Shown here: in pieces, positions 1 to 16,200 of the stretch
Position numbering within the stretch: the stretch's first letter is position 1
Layout: each line of letters opens with the position of its first letter
Origin: Chrysomallon squamiferum
Taxonomy: Eukaryota > Mollusca > Gastropoda > Neomphalida > Peltospiridae
Length of the DNA stretch: 64,000 nucleotides
Direction of reading: 5' to 3'
Assembly (NCBI GenBank): GCA_012295275.1
Contig: CM022672.1
Location: 28,375,972 to 28,439,971 of the forward strand
Position numbers and translations under genes: made by a program
The notes under the pieces: model-generated
Databases searched by the model: none
What the model was told of the DNA's origin: nothing
What the model saw: the letters and a program-made list of their open reading frames with translations, nothing else

Positions 1-45
1 GAACAAAATTTCTGTTATAGAATGAAATCACATTTTTTAAATATG

Positions 46-94
<49 letters not shown>

Positions 95-179
95 TTATTA
101 TCATTATTAATTTTATTAATAATAATAATATTATTATTATTAATTTTATTACTATTATTATTATTATTATTTGTATTAC

Positions 180-231
<52 letters not shown>

Positions 232-290
232 TTCTTGTCTATTTGTTTTGTGCAATGGACGATATGCAGACATTTTATTTTGTTTTATAG
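1..290 (+). repeat. LMX1 intron with long (TTA)n microsatellite
   Basis: This is the intron upstream of the helix-3 exon. Positions 45-231 are an imperfect (TTA)n array of almost 190 bp with a few (AAT) and single-base interruptions. It is followed by a T-rich acceptor ending ...TTTTATAG at 290. The open frames through it (poly-Ile or poly-Asn) are artefacts of the repeat. Confidence 0.9.
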
Positions 291-2710
<2,420 letters not shown>

Positions 2711-4830
2711 ATGTTGTAAAAAAAAAAAAAATTATATATATTTTATTAACTTATATATATTTATGGGCAAACACGTGAAAAGTCAGGCGCTTTTTTTTTT
2801 TTCTTTAACTCTAAGGAAAGAGAAAAGAAAAAACTATCGTCTTTGTGAATCGTATGACGCTCTGTGATCATAAAAGGAAAAACAGACGTTTGTAGATGGT
2901 TTGGTTGTGTCCCAGTAACAACACACCTATACAAACGTATAAAGAATGTTTTTCGAGTGAGGTAAATAATATTTTTCGCACAAGTTATGTTTTAGCAAAA
3001 GCAGAATATTATCTCTATATATGTCTTAAATATCAAATTGCACTTACAATAATTTTGACCTAGGAGTGTAGGATAATAATTTTTATTTTATTTTATATAT
3101 TATTTAATATTATTTATCAATGAACACTTTTTTTTTCTTTTTTTTAATGATAACCACAGCTACTCATCAAAATTTCGTTTGACTAATCACCACTAACATT
3201 AATATGGACATAATATCCCTGAAATGAGTAATAAGTAAGGACACTGGACGACAACCTTTGAATCTTTGAAGTCCACATCGAAAAAAAAAAAAAAAAATCC
3301 CTGTGAAAAAGCTCTTCAAATGAACTAGGTATAAGCATCACAGAACCTGATAGACAGATCTTCAAAACGAAAGACAAAGCTGTTTCTGCCATCATTACGA
3401 GATCTCGATTAATCTTCCATAACGAAGAACGTTTTGGGATCTTCCAAGACAATTTTTCATTTTGAAATTAGTGACCATTCTGACAATTAATAGTTCAAAA
3501 TAATCAAGATTTCAAGAAGAGTTCGCAATCTAGACGTCCACTATTACATTTTTCGGCAAAATAGATTATTTTGTCATCAGTTACATCAGCATTACATGGT
3601 AATTTTGAAAAACAAAAATGGCAAACATGTTGTGTTTCTATTTACCAGAGAATAATTTTTGTTTTAGTTTTCACGAGAAGATGGATTAAAAATTGGCCAA
3701 AAATAATTCTACATATTATTAGTTCGAAAAGGATGATTCGTTTATATATGATAAAATTTCAAGGAATACGTAAACATATATTTGAAAGTGCAATAGTGCG
3801 AACGCGCACACTCAGCTGAAACATGCTTCTTCCCAAGTAGATTATGTATTAAGTTAGTGTTCTAAATACATACTTTTCAGAATGACTTCTTTATTACTGT
3901 TCGTGTATTCGTTGTAGGTGTTGTTGGAATATCTTTTCATTTTAATGTATATTTTATACACTGCTACATTGATTTTTGTTAAAAATCATTATGCTTTCAA
4001 TAGAATAGAATATTCTGAAGTTATTCTGATTTTATTCTTATCCACGTCATTCGGAAAAAACAAAAATAACTTTAAATAGTACCAAGAACTTTATGATTGG
4101 TCAATTATTTAAATAAATTAGGGCATTTTATTTTATTAAAAAGTTGGGCATTGTAACTGGAAATAAACATCAAATCAGATAGCTGTATTTTGATCAATGT
4201 GTCCTAACACGAGGCGATAATGATTTGTTTACAATCTTTACCGCCAAATCACTTTTTTTTTCCCTCCAGAAGATACAAAAGAGTTCGCGCGTAATGACAG
4301 TCACTGATGCGCAAATCGGGAAAAAATCGGTCAGCGTTTGGAGACGAAACTGGTCTGAGGTCAGAACCTCATTCTGGCATACTTATAATAATAATTAAGT
4401 GATTATTCAAAAATTCCCTAGCATTCAAATATGTCTTAAAAGAGATTTTAAAATATATTTTTGTCACATTCCTTATAATAAAATGAACATTCCAGAAGAA
4501 GACGAAAAAGAAACAAGCTTAATAAACTTGGCATTTTCTAATTTTTAATACGTGCATAGGTTTAACATGAAATTACATTTTTCATCTGCACGTGCAGTAA
4601 TAAAAACATTTTATCAGTTGTTTAAATCTTATTAATACTTAAGGTTGCATGTTATGTTTCTATTTATTTTTCTTTTAAAATTTTGTTTATTTATTTATTA
4701 TGTCAGAAATACGTATGTTATTCTAAATTCATTTTAGTGGATTTGAAGTGAATGTTCATGTCAAGTTTATTATTATTATTTTGTTAAAGTATCAGTTTGA
4801 AGTTAATAAAATGGATTTATAACTACCATT
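2711..4830 (+). other. Probable LMX1 3' UTR and downstream sequence
   Basis: AT-rich non-coding sequence after the LMX1 stop, with no convincing frame. AATAAA hexamers occur at 4162-4167 and 4805-4810. The latter is a plausible polyadenylation signal, but the real 3' end cannot be fixed from sequence. Short open frames at 3183-3452 (minus) and 3571-3819 (plus) show no recognisable domain. Confidence 0.4.
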
Positions 4831-5007
4831 TGTTAAGTATTATTTGTCACTGGAGGGCTTACTTCCATTGAAAGGACTTTGTATTATTTGTTTTAAATAT
4901 TGTTAATATCAGATTTAGTATCATATCACTTGTTGAATCACATATTACGATCAGATTAATTCAAAATTCTGACGCAAGTTTATAGAATTAAAAATATCTT
5001 GGTATAT

Positions 5008-5042
<35 letters not shown>

Positions 5043-6006
5043 TGGAGCCTAAATCTGATACTTTAAATGTTTCAATTACATTTTTTAATGTTCATGACAG
5101 TTTGACATCATCTTAATTATTACAGTGGTTTTCTTTTTTAACAAAACAGAACAAAATAAAACCTAGCGATATTCTTTATATAATTCCTAGTTATCACTGC
5201 TTATCTCCTCTCTCACAATAACATGTTCAGTTCTCCAAATAAACAAAATAAATAAAAAGTCAGTTTTATATTTTTTGCATCATTAACATCACTCTGAACC
5301 TCTTTCTCATTTCTGAGAAAGTATACCAAACCATTAATTTTGATTCATTTCAGTTAAAGCTGAGTGCTTCATAGCACATTCTTTATGAACAGCAAGAATT
5401 CTCTTTCCAATGAAGATAAGTAATAATTAAAAAAACAGAAACATGCAAAAACGTGATGTCTTTGGAATACTTGGGGTAATCATGACCTGACACAAAAGCA
5501 GAATCTACTCTGTATATAAAAATATATTCTGATAATTATTTGTATCCTGACTACACTGTACATTGTTGTTAAAATCCCTGATAGTTGAAGTAACTTAAAG
5601 GTATTAGACCATTTTGGGAACCATTTTGAGAAAATGCCATTAAACTTGCTGCTCATATTTTTGTATACATTTTCATTAGCTGTCTGTCATATGCAACAAA
5701 ATTTTCAAAAGCTTATTAAAAGCAGTTTTGCAATGGATTCGATCTATTTTACCTCATAAAACTAATATGAAAATGTGTAATTAACAGTAGTGTCATTTCA
5801 GCCTTATCTTTAAAAAAAAATATATATTTTGAATGAAATAAGTTATTTTTGTTACAATTTAAGTTCTTCAGAATGCATCTGAGCCAAAACCCCAAAAGAC
5901 TCTGTAGCTTACATATACCTGTATCAACATACAGCTGTGTTTTTTCTTTTCTTTGCTGAGCAAACAGGTATTGTTTAAAATAACATTTGATTTATTAAAA
6001 TAAAGT

Positions 6007-6026
<20 letters not shown>
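4831..6026. other. Intergenic AT-rich stretch
   Basis: No gene or conserved element recognised. It contains a 30-bp poly(T) run at 5009-5038 and scattered A/T tracts. Confidence 0.6.
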
Positions 6027-6041
<15 letters not shown>

Positions 6042-6084
6042 ACTGCACTAGTTGTTGCTAATTCAGTATGTATGTGTGTGTGTG

Positions 6085-6124
<40 letters not shown>

Positions 6125-6166
6125 TACATACTGAATTAGCAACAACTAGTGCAGTAAAAAAAAAAA
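6027..6166. repeat. Long palindrome with (TA)n centre
   Basis: The left arm begins with poly(T) then TACTGCACTAGTTGTTGCTA (6041-6060) and continues to (TG)n and (TA)n. The right arm is its reverse complement, ending at 6156 and followed by poly(A). At least 40 bp of each arm match perfectly around a (TA)n centre near 6098. The dinucleotide centre and the poly(T)/poly(A) edges also pair. It could extrude as a cruciform or arise from a terminal foldback. Confidence 0.9.
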
Positions 6167-6236
6167 TTAAAATGAAAGTATACTAAACTGTATTTGAAAT
6201 GGCTTTCAAATTAAACAAAAATGTTTGCAGAAGCTT

Positions 6237-6242
6237 TTTATT
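6237..6242 (-). other. Candidate UBR4 polyadenylation signal
   Basis: AATAAA on the minus strand, followed by T-rich sequence, about 1.9 kb after the UBR4 stop. Competing hexamers lie at 7756-7761 and near 7190, so the choice is tentative. Confidence 0.35.
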
Positions 6243-8150
6243 GCACAACTGACAACAGAAAAAAATTACAGAGAAATCACAAATTCATCAAATAAAAGAT
6301 TCTACACCTTTAACTATTTTGCAACAGATTAATTTCAACTGAACTTTAGTGTAACTGTCCAAACTATTAACGTTCTTTCAGTCTGATGTTTTAATGTCAG
6401 TATAAAAACCATAAACATAATAAATTAAAAATTATTAATTATATCACTATTTAACATTTCAAATCTAATTTAATTTATAAATATTTTTAATGTCAAAAAA
6501 GGAAAGACAATAATAACACTAAAATGGACAATGCAGTATTGAAAGGTAAAACAAATACAACTGTGATTTCAGATTTTTAAGAGTGGTGGAAACTGGTGAG
6601 AAATAAATCTTGTATTTCATATATCGAGGCTAGTAAGCATCTAAGATGCAGATGACCACACCTGGTTCAGACAGTGATGAATTATAAGGAGTCTTTTGTA
6701 ACAGCTGTGGTCATAAATGCCAAACAAATAGTTGTGTTGTTCAAAAGATTTACATCAATCAGTGATTGTTGAAATTGCCTTTTGAAACAAATTTGTCATC
6801 TGGAAAAATTAAAACAAAAGTAACCAACCTCTAAATGACCAATTAAAATCAGGTATTCATTGTTCTTTGTGACACATTTGATATTTATCAGTGATGGTGT
6901 GCTATAAGTTTTTTAATTAAAAATGCTACACATATCATTTTTCACAAACCGGTAATTAATCAAACTCTTAATGAAACATCAATATCAGGAATATTATCAA
7001 ATAATGTATGCTTCAATAACAAAACAGTGACTAAATCTGACTGCATCAAACTGGCTATCACCTTAAAATTAAATAAACAAAGATATTCAACAACTTGGCA
7101 TTTTAATAAAATAGGAATCAATAGTTAGATGTTAATAATTTCTGAAAGGTTAAATCAAGATGTTGGGTTATATAGGTTTTCTTTTTGATTTATTAATAAC
7201 AAAAATCAAGGGAAGAAGAACGTGTAAAATGTAGTTTGAAACAAAACAAAAATGTTACTGCTGAACATTCCTTTTTGTACAAATTCAGTGTCACACAAAA
7301 TGTCTTTTAAAATCACATATTACATAGCAAGTTCTTAATGTGTGCATAAAGTGTCAAATCACAAACTGAAATAGAACTCATGTTACTCTGTAACTCACAC
7401 AATGAAGCAGTGGTGTATGTATATATGTATATATATATATATAGGTGAAAAATTTAGAATTTCAAGTGTAAAGATAAAAAAAACATTACATGAAACTGGA
7501 AAACAAATTGTGAGTTGGAAACTGATCAGTCCCTGGATGTGTATTGGGAAACTGGTAACTGATACAAATGTATTCACAAGTATCCTATTATATGATGCAT
7601 AATCTTTAAGTTTACTACAGATTATTGCCGTGTTTTTCCAAAATACCAATAATCTGTAATGTTCTCTGCAGAAAACAAAAAAGAAGGAGAAGTATGTCAA
7701 TACTGAGAAAGTGCATTTTTCAAAAATTACAAATGAATTAAAATAATATATGACATTTATTTTGTGTAAGAGGTGCAAACTCAAAAAAAAAATGTATTTC
7801 ACAACTGATCAGAAGTTGTATATCCAAGATCAGAGAAAATAAATGTTTTGACATGTGGCAAAAAAGAACTGTTATCTGTCCAATGAAGAGCTATATCAAT
7901 ATGTATGTTTTTTTAGCTAAGAATAATCCAAATGAAATAACAAAAATCCTAGAACTATGTAAGTAAAAATCCACCAAAAACATCAAAAAAAAGAAGAAGA
8001 AGAAAGTCTTTCTCTAAGTACATAGTAAACAACAATATTCACCAATAAAAAGTGCACAAAGCTAAACATTTAAATAAAATACAGTTTTTTCACTGAATGT
8101 AACAGCTCTGTCAAAATAACATCAGTGTTGTAACAGGCTCTGTCTGTTAT
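6243..8150 (-). other. Probable UBR4 3' UTR
   Basis: AT-rich non-coding sequence downstream of the UBR4 stop. No intron or gene was recognised; the open frames at 7395-7802 have no domain. The end depends on which AATAAA is used. Confidence 0.4.
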
Positions 8151-8273
8151 TTAAGGTAGAGCAGCCAAAAGTTTAGTCATAAACTCACTAGGACTGGCTA
8201 TTTCACTCAACATACCTGCAATGATAACAACATATTCTTAACAGTGTCTGCATGCATGCATACACGTACATAT

Positions 8274-8320
<47 letters not shown>

Positions 8321-11300
8321 AATAACACATCCTATGTATATATATTTGTTACGAAATTAATGCAATAAAAAAGTATTCCATGCATTAACAAAATAACATG
8401 TATATTTCTTAAAATTTATTTTTCATACAATTCAAAGGAAAAGTACCTCACATGAAGTAAGTGGGCTAAGATCAGATGAACATGCAACATTCAACATACA
8501 CACCATTCTCTTTGTGTTAATGATTCTATCCATCATTATAAGCGAAAGAAAATTTAAAGCAAAGTAATGCATTAAAAACTTAATAATGCTGTAAGTAAAA
8601 TGAACACAATGTCATACCAATTACATCTAGGAACTCTTCAAAAGATTCACATGGAAGCATTTCATTCTGGTAGAGAGTAAGAATGTTGTCACATGAATCG
8701 AGCACTGCGCGGTCATTGTACCGAATATACTCAGCCAGTGCATTACTCCATGATACGCCACTGGTCACTGTCACCTTCTGAAACCATCATTAACATAATA
8801 TTATTTAAATGTAATGTTAGAAACTGAGAAACTCACTCGTACCAGTTAAATAGCTTCAAGTAAAGAAATATTAAAAATGAAATATTAGACCACTTTTTGA
8901 CATTGATATGTGTAAGTGTAGGTTCTGGCAGCCTAGCCGACATAATTGGTCAAACTGTTAAAAGTTCAGATTTTGTCCATTTTCCTCCACTCCCAAATCC
9001 TTTCTATAAAACATACCATTAAAAACAAATACATGGAAATGAAGATCATTATGTGTTCTTTTAAATGGTGGTGATGTTTTTGTTGTATTTTAAATCAGTT
9101 CTTTGTATGAGAGTGTTAAATGCAGTGGGGATAAATGCATTTTGGTGCCCATGGTCAGCAATTAACAGCAAGGAGTAAAAAGTCCTAAAATAGGGTCACT
9201 CTACAAACGCCTGGCTTGTCTTTGCAAAAATGGCTTTAATGTAGGAGGGTCAAAGTTCAATCTTTCTAACAGTTTGCACGTCGTCAATGGCAATGGTTTA
9301 TATCAAAAGTCGAGTTTTTCTTGCCTTCAAACCAGTTTTAAAAAAAACTGGCTGAAAATAAAAGCTACATTCGCAGGATCAAATGAAAGTTTATTCAATT
9401 ACCTTTCAAACAACTAAAAGAACTGGCACTATTTGAAATGATTATATTGCTATGTTGACTGTATTCTTAATAACTTGTAGTATGCATGTTTTATGACTTT
9501 TACTGAATATAATATGAATACGTTCTGAAATAAACAAATTAACATTGTTTTGCCAATTACTATCTTCCATTCTAAAACAGTCGATTATTTAGCTTTCAAA
9601 ATTCTTGCAATAGACAGCAAATTCAGATTCGTAAACACAACAAACAGAACAATGTATTCAGAGGTATTGATGGAATGCTGAATAACAATCTAATCACTTT
9701 TTTTAAAATGTAAAATCATAAATTGATCAGTTTTAAAACATTATTTTTGCTTGTTGATAAGCTCTATCAGAGAAAATTTCAACAATGGTCAGATGATAGG
9801 TAACTTTTGTTTGCTGTCGAATCACAGCAAGTACAAAGCTAAGAAAAGTTTTTTATGTCTGCTTCAGATGACAGACTTATCACACCTGTGTCTTTAATTG
9901 CCTCTAGTCTCATGATTACATACATTTTATTGTCTCTAATTAATACCTGCAACACCTTACTGGAATAGACTCCAAGGATTAGCTGAGTTTATGTATTGCA
10001 GAGGATTATAGTTAAACATCAAATACTTGTAGTCCTTTTAAGTCACTTTTATATATATATATATCACAGTATCTTAACTTATTACTACTAATTATTTAAT
10101 AGTGCGAAAATTCAAGCTGCTTATATAAATAAAGCTGTGCTGTTCAATATAAATTGAAAAGGTAATTTTTTTTTTTATGGGTTTGGCGGGAAAAAAAAAA
10201 AAAAAACATGTGCCAAAACACGGCTGAAAACGGGCCAATACCTGTTGTACCAATTTGCATATATCTTTTGAACCGCTGGAGATATTATATAAATTAGAAA
10301 ACATTTGCCTGCCAGTACCTAGTATGTGATTAAAAATAATAATTTCTTAAATTATAAGAAAAACATAAAATATTTTGAGATTACTGTGCATGAAGATATC
10401 TTTGCTTGTCATAACTCCAAGTGTGAAAAAAAAATAAAAAGAAGAATATAAAATATTACTAAATAGCTAACAATAAAATATATTAATGTGACAAAGACAA
10501 CAAATAAAAATACTAAAGAATAACAATACTAACAGTAATCATAATTATAATAATAATTCCTCACTTTTCATTTTTTTCTACAGAAAAATGTATTATTAAA
10601 AGACAGCCAACATGTATACTGACCTTGAACATTTCTTCATACTGAGCATTCACCATTCCAAAGAAAAGCAGAATCTGTTTATAAACTGAGTACTCTTTGG
10701 GTGATTTTTTGTCAATAGGTACTCTGTGTGAAAAGAAAAATTAACTCTGCGACAACATGTTCATACACATAAACAATCATGTAAGTCAGTTTTTAATTTA
10801 TTTTTTTAATTTAGAAAACTAACAATTTTTTGGTTACAAAAAAATCTGCAAGTTGATATGAGTGTGATTTGCTGATCTGTGCTATATTACGATTGTGCTG
10901 TGCTATCTTACACTCCCATGATTAAGTGACAGTCTTGAAATCATGCTAGGCACATCCTCTGTGCTTTACTGATCCTTTGCTATGTCACTGTTAGGCCTAA
11001 TCAATAACCATTAGAACAGTTCCTGATTTTCAAAGGATCATATGGAATGCCAAACTTGTCAAGTGTTAAATTTAGTGTTTTAAAATATTAATTTTATATA
11101 TTTTTGTTTTTAAAATTCACTTCGTCTACTTTCTTTTAGTTATATATCCTATGATATAATCCTTGATTTTAGATATATAATGTATTTATATTCAATGAAT
11201 AGGCCATGTTCATTAGGTCACAATTTTTATATTAACTGCATTACAAAAAAGTGTCCCTCAAATTCAATGTGGGGGTGCATAATGTATTAAATATAAAAAT

Positions 11301-13252
11301 ATAAATAAATTTTGCCAATGCAGGTTTTAGTTACAAATATATGCACATCATGATGGATATAAAAAAAACAAAAAAACTTTAGATACAACTGCTGAATATA
11401 GGTGTTACTTATTATCAAATTAATAATTATGACTTACATACATGCTATAAGACTTACAATAAAGAAAATGTTGTGCAGTGTTGAAAAGAACAATTCCTGA
11501 TAATGGTAAAATATTGAAATTCTAATTTTTTGGCTTCTATTTTTGCTATTTTTAATGTTGGAACATCACACAAGTCAAACATTAAAATCTGAATACATGA
11601 AATTATATTAACATCCACAATGATGTGCCAATTGATTCGCCGTGCACAGTTTGAGAATGTAGCTTGTTTTACTAATTATCAGAATATGCAGCACAATCTT
11701 AAAATAGTGCAGACTGGCAAATATTACTAAATAAAAAGATATGAATTAAAATAAAGAAAACATTCAAATAAAGACTGTTGTGATATCTTACGTTTTAGCA
11801 CCAATCTGACAGACGTGACGACAGTGTGCTGTCACCAGGAGGCGCTGAAGAAATGAGACACGATGTTCCTGCCATTTGTCTGGTGCATAAACCAACATGG
11901 CCAACACAGTGAAGTAGAGTGGTCCATCAGCCTGCACAGATAAATGAAAAAAACTAAATTAATTACATGAATAAATATGAAAATGAGGATGATGACATTA
12001 CTTTAAAGGACTGTTTTCTGGATGTTTGGTGATTCTGAGTCTTCAAAGAGTGTTGCTTTGTTTGTATATTTGCTTAATGACAACCAATCACAAAAAATAA
12101 ACTTGGCTTTTGGGTGTAGTTAAAAGGTAAACAACACAATTATTTAAATCAAGTCAGTGTAAATAGCAGACTTACAATATATCTGCCTATCAATAGGTGC
12201 AAGTGTGCATACACACACACATACACACGCATACACACATGCTTATAAAAGAAAAATAGATAATGTTATCTGATACTTTTATAATTTCTTGCAATATGCA
12301 GTCGCTTTAAAAAATTTTTAAAACAAGATGTGCATCAAATCTAAACAACTCCATTGCTTCTTCATTATAAAATATATTGTTTCGAACTTGTTTTAGTCTG
12401 GACAATCCACTAAAATATGAGCCACTGTCAACAAACACTGACAGCTGAGGTGAATGATCCTTTTTCAATCATAAAAATAAGCAAGGCCAATATGAGAGTG
12501 ACATAAGACAACTTTTTCATTCCTTGACTATCTAAAGGAAGACTGCTAAAGTACCAAGTCAAAGCCTGATCACAGTATATTGTCTGCTCTTTCTAACCAA
12601 TTCCATCTAAATTTATTTTTTAACTAATTTGCCAGTAACCTTTAGCTGAGAATTACACTGAGCTAACATACAGTATAAAAATTCAGACAACTTCCATTAT
12701 TTACCTCAAAACAATTTTCCACCCATTTTTCTTTTGCCATGTCTAGAAAGTTCTGCACACTCTTCTCATCTCTCACTGCAGATCTTGTTCTGAAAATAGA
12801 GTAACTAAAATCTAAAATATTTCTTTGTAATACATTTATACATGCCTCCTCTGATATGATAACTAAAGCTAATCTATCATTATCTCTGACATCAAAAGAG
12901 TTTCTTAAATTTTATACAAGACAGCTATCAAAGGTATTTCAAAAATATATCAACAACAACAATAATATAGGATCATTCTGTGTCAAATCACCCAATGGTG
13001 GGTTTTTTGGTGGGGTGATTTGACATGGAATGACTCTATAATATTTTTTCAACTTACGTGTTGATGACATAGAGGGCCATGTGAATCATGTAAGGTAACA
13101 CATACATATTGCTCTGTCGACCTCCACCTCCACTTTCATCACTGAATGATTTCTCATTGGCAAAGCGCATCAGTAACATTTTAATGTCATGTACAGTGAA
13201 CAGGTGGCTTGGATCTCTCACACCTGTACACTCTTGCAGGTAGTTATTGTGT
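8151..13252 (-). CDS. UBR4: UBR4 exons 84-89: C-terminal end of the E3 module
   Basis: Exons 13058-13252, 12705-12789, 11792-11931, 10624-10723, 8618-8777 and 8151-8215. Landmarks: [68 protein letters not shown] and [10 protein letters not shown]-like [15 protein letters not shown]. The protein ends [20 protein letters not shown] and LLAALP, then TAA. The last residues match the vertebrate ending (FLDVAGLLSEI...), so this is the true C terminus. A TIR element (8919-10321) and a (CA)20 tract (8276-8316) occupy the adjacent introns; other intron sequence is unremarkable. Confidence 0.95.
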
Positions 13253-16200
13253 CTGTAAAAAGTTAAAAAAAATAATAATAAATAAATAAAAAAATAAAAT
13301 AAAATAATAATTATTACTTTTTTAAATAAAGAGAAAAGCAGTAAATGGTGATATAACTGACTAACTAGGGGCAAAAATGATAATAATAAATCACGAATTT
13401 TCAAAATTGCTATTAATATTTAAAATCACTGCACACTGTAGAAAGAAAGAAATTTAACATCTAGCAATCTAGATGTCTAACAGTTCAGTTTCAAAAAATT
13501 ATTAATCTTCTTAAATTCAAAATCACCATTAAAAAGAATACTTCAGTTTCCGGTCACAGTATCTATCATTTACTAAACACTTAATATACAGTTGTGACTT
13601 AGAGGCTGACCTTGCCAAACATGTTGCAAACACTGACTCCTGAACCTGCGGACCCCACAGGGGAAGTAAACCATTACACTTAGTGTTAGCATTCTGCAGA
13701 GCAGCACTTTCCCACTCCTCACGACCTCTAGCATGTCTAATAAAGATAATGATTTATCAATAAAAATAAACAAATGAATCTAGTTACTAAATATAACATC
13801 AAATAAACAACATATATATAAAAAACTAAAAAAAAAAACCTGTTTAAATAACAAATTAAGGTTGTACATTTGTTTTTCTTCTGAAAAGGTCATAAGAGAA
13901 TTAATCTAAATATAACTATTTTACACCTGCCTGTTTATATAGGAAAGCTCATATATCAAACACACACATGCACGTGCACATGCAAAATAATGTGTGTATA
14001 TGTTTAAACAGTAAATGAGGTACCTGACAGCTGCGGCATGACAGTCAACATGTATAACATTGAAATGAGAAACTGTCGTGAGGCCAACTGATTTCCTAGT
14101 TTTATTCTCAAAGTCATCCAAGTTGGTTCTTCTTGTGAATGTGTACACAGCAAGAACCTAACAAAATTACATGAATCATTTAAGAATGTTAAGTTTATTC
14201 AGACTGAATATTTCTAAAAAAAAAAAAAAAAAAAATTGTAACAGTATTGCCATAACAATACAGAAAAGGTTTTTGTCCACATTAAAAATTTTTTAAAATA
14301 AATAAAATTTTGATTTTGAGCTAGTTTGAGAATGACCGACATCAAAATGATCAGAAATCTTTCACACACTTAAATTTCCGTGTTCAGATTTTTTAATAAC
14401 ATCCATTTTCAGTTCTAATATTAATGCAGTATGATTCTTCTGTGGAATTTTTGCACAAAATCTTGTAGAAGGAATGACAGTAACAAATAGTTTGTTTTAT
14501 CTATAGCTATTATCAAGATAGTATATTTAACTTTTTTCTTTGCTTTTTTTATTTTGTGTAACTGCTAATCCAGGCATACAGTACAATTATTTAGTAGCAA
14601 ATAAGAAGCCACTAAAAAACTTAGTAATCTTAAAAAGCTTAGTAGAATATATCTTTATCAACTGCCTATAACATGTTTGTTTATCAGTTATGTCTGACGC
14701 TGCAATCAGACACCTAAGTTAATGCTCATTTTGATCTTTCTCAACTCTTAATTAACATAGTGTAATTACACTATTTATTTTACTATTACATTTTATACAA
14801 TTTGTTTATATATCATTGGTTAATAAATAATCCATATAATTCCTAGTTGAATGGCAGTTACTTTTAACACACCTTCTGTGGCTGGTATCGGTAACCCTCT
14901 CTACATATACAACAAGTCAAACCAGTTTCTTCTTTCAGTTCCTCCATCTGTTTCAGTACAGAGCTCTTCACAGTTACCTGCCCTTTCTCATTTGTCTACA
15001 AATAAAACTTTTCTTTAATACCTTTAACATAATTTTATTTACTTATAAAATAAATATCAAGTAAGATCCTAATTTAAAAATGTACTACTATTCTAAAAAA
15101 TTAATTTAAATATGTTCTGGACTTCAGACTACAACCTAAAACAGTATTTTTTTTTAAATTCATTAGCCTTTTAATAGATAAACAGAAATTATTTATTATG
15201 AACCAAATAATATTTTTTCCAAGTTTATTTCTGTTTCCATTTAAAATAAAATAATATTTACTGTCATTCCCAAAGCTCCTAGTTGTTTCTTCCGCACAGC
15301 CATAGCTAAACGTTTCTTTTCTGCCTTTGTTTGTTGCCGTATTTCTTCAATCTTAAAAATATAACAAAACCCAAATGTAAATGAAATGATACTTGAATGA
15401 CAAAGAAGATGAGAGACAAACACATCATAAACACAGACATGCACACACCCAAACACTCACACACCTCAATAAATGAAGCCATAGGGTAACTATTTCTATT
15501 CATTTTATCATTATACTTAAAAAAAGACAAAATACTCTATGTAGGTACCGGCAGGCAAATTTTTTCTGACTTTAATTTCACATAATATGCATAATATGCG
15601 GTTAAAACGATATATGCAAATCGGTACCACAGGTATTTGGTTGTTTTTTAGCCCATTTTTGGCTAATTAGCAGAAAGGGCTACTTTGGCCAACTGTAGTT
15701 TGAAAAGTAATTGACACAAAAGGCTGAAAAGTACCAACTTGCTAAATGAGCTCAATTTTTTTCAGACCTGTATGTTTCTATGTGTGTTGACAGTAACATG
15801 CTGAACATGCCAAAATCTTCAAAATGACACATGGCAGAATGACTAAAAGTTCAAATAGACACTGTGGTTTCAGTTTTTGTCTTATTTGACAAATTCAACC
15901 TGTGTTGTGAACAATGTATCAAGATCTTTCAAATGACATACTTGAATTTAACATTTGTAATAATAAAAAAAAAATTCTACCAAGCCTATAAAAAAAAATT
16001 ACCTTTTCAATTTATATAGAACAGCACAACTTTATTTACATAAGCAGCTTCAATTTTCACTCTATTAAATAATTGGTAGTAATAAGTTAAGATATTGTGA
16101 TATGTATATATCATATATATATAAATGTTACTTAAAAGGTCTACAAGCATTTGATGTTTAACCATAATCCTTTGCAATACATAAACTCAGCTAATCCTTG

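Noticed and set aside
3571-3819. 82-codon plus-strand frame
   Set aside because: No domain, no splice context, inside probable LMX1 3' UTR.
7395-7802. 135-codon minus-strand frame
   Set aside because: Lies in the probable UBR4 3' UTR, rich in Phe/Ile/Tyr from AT-rich sequence, no domain.
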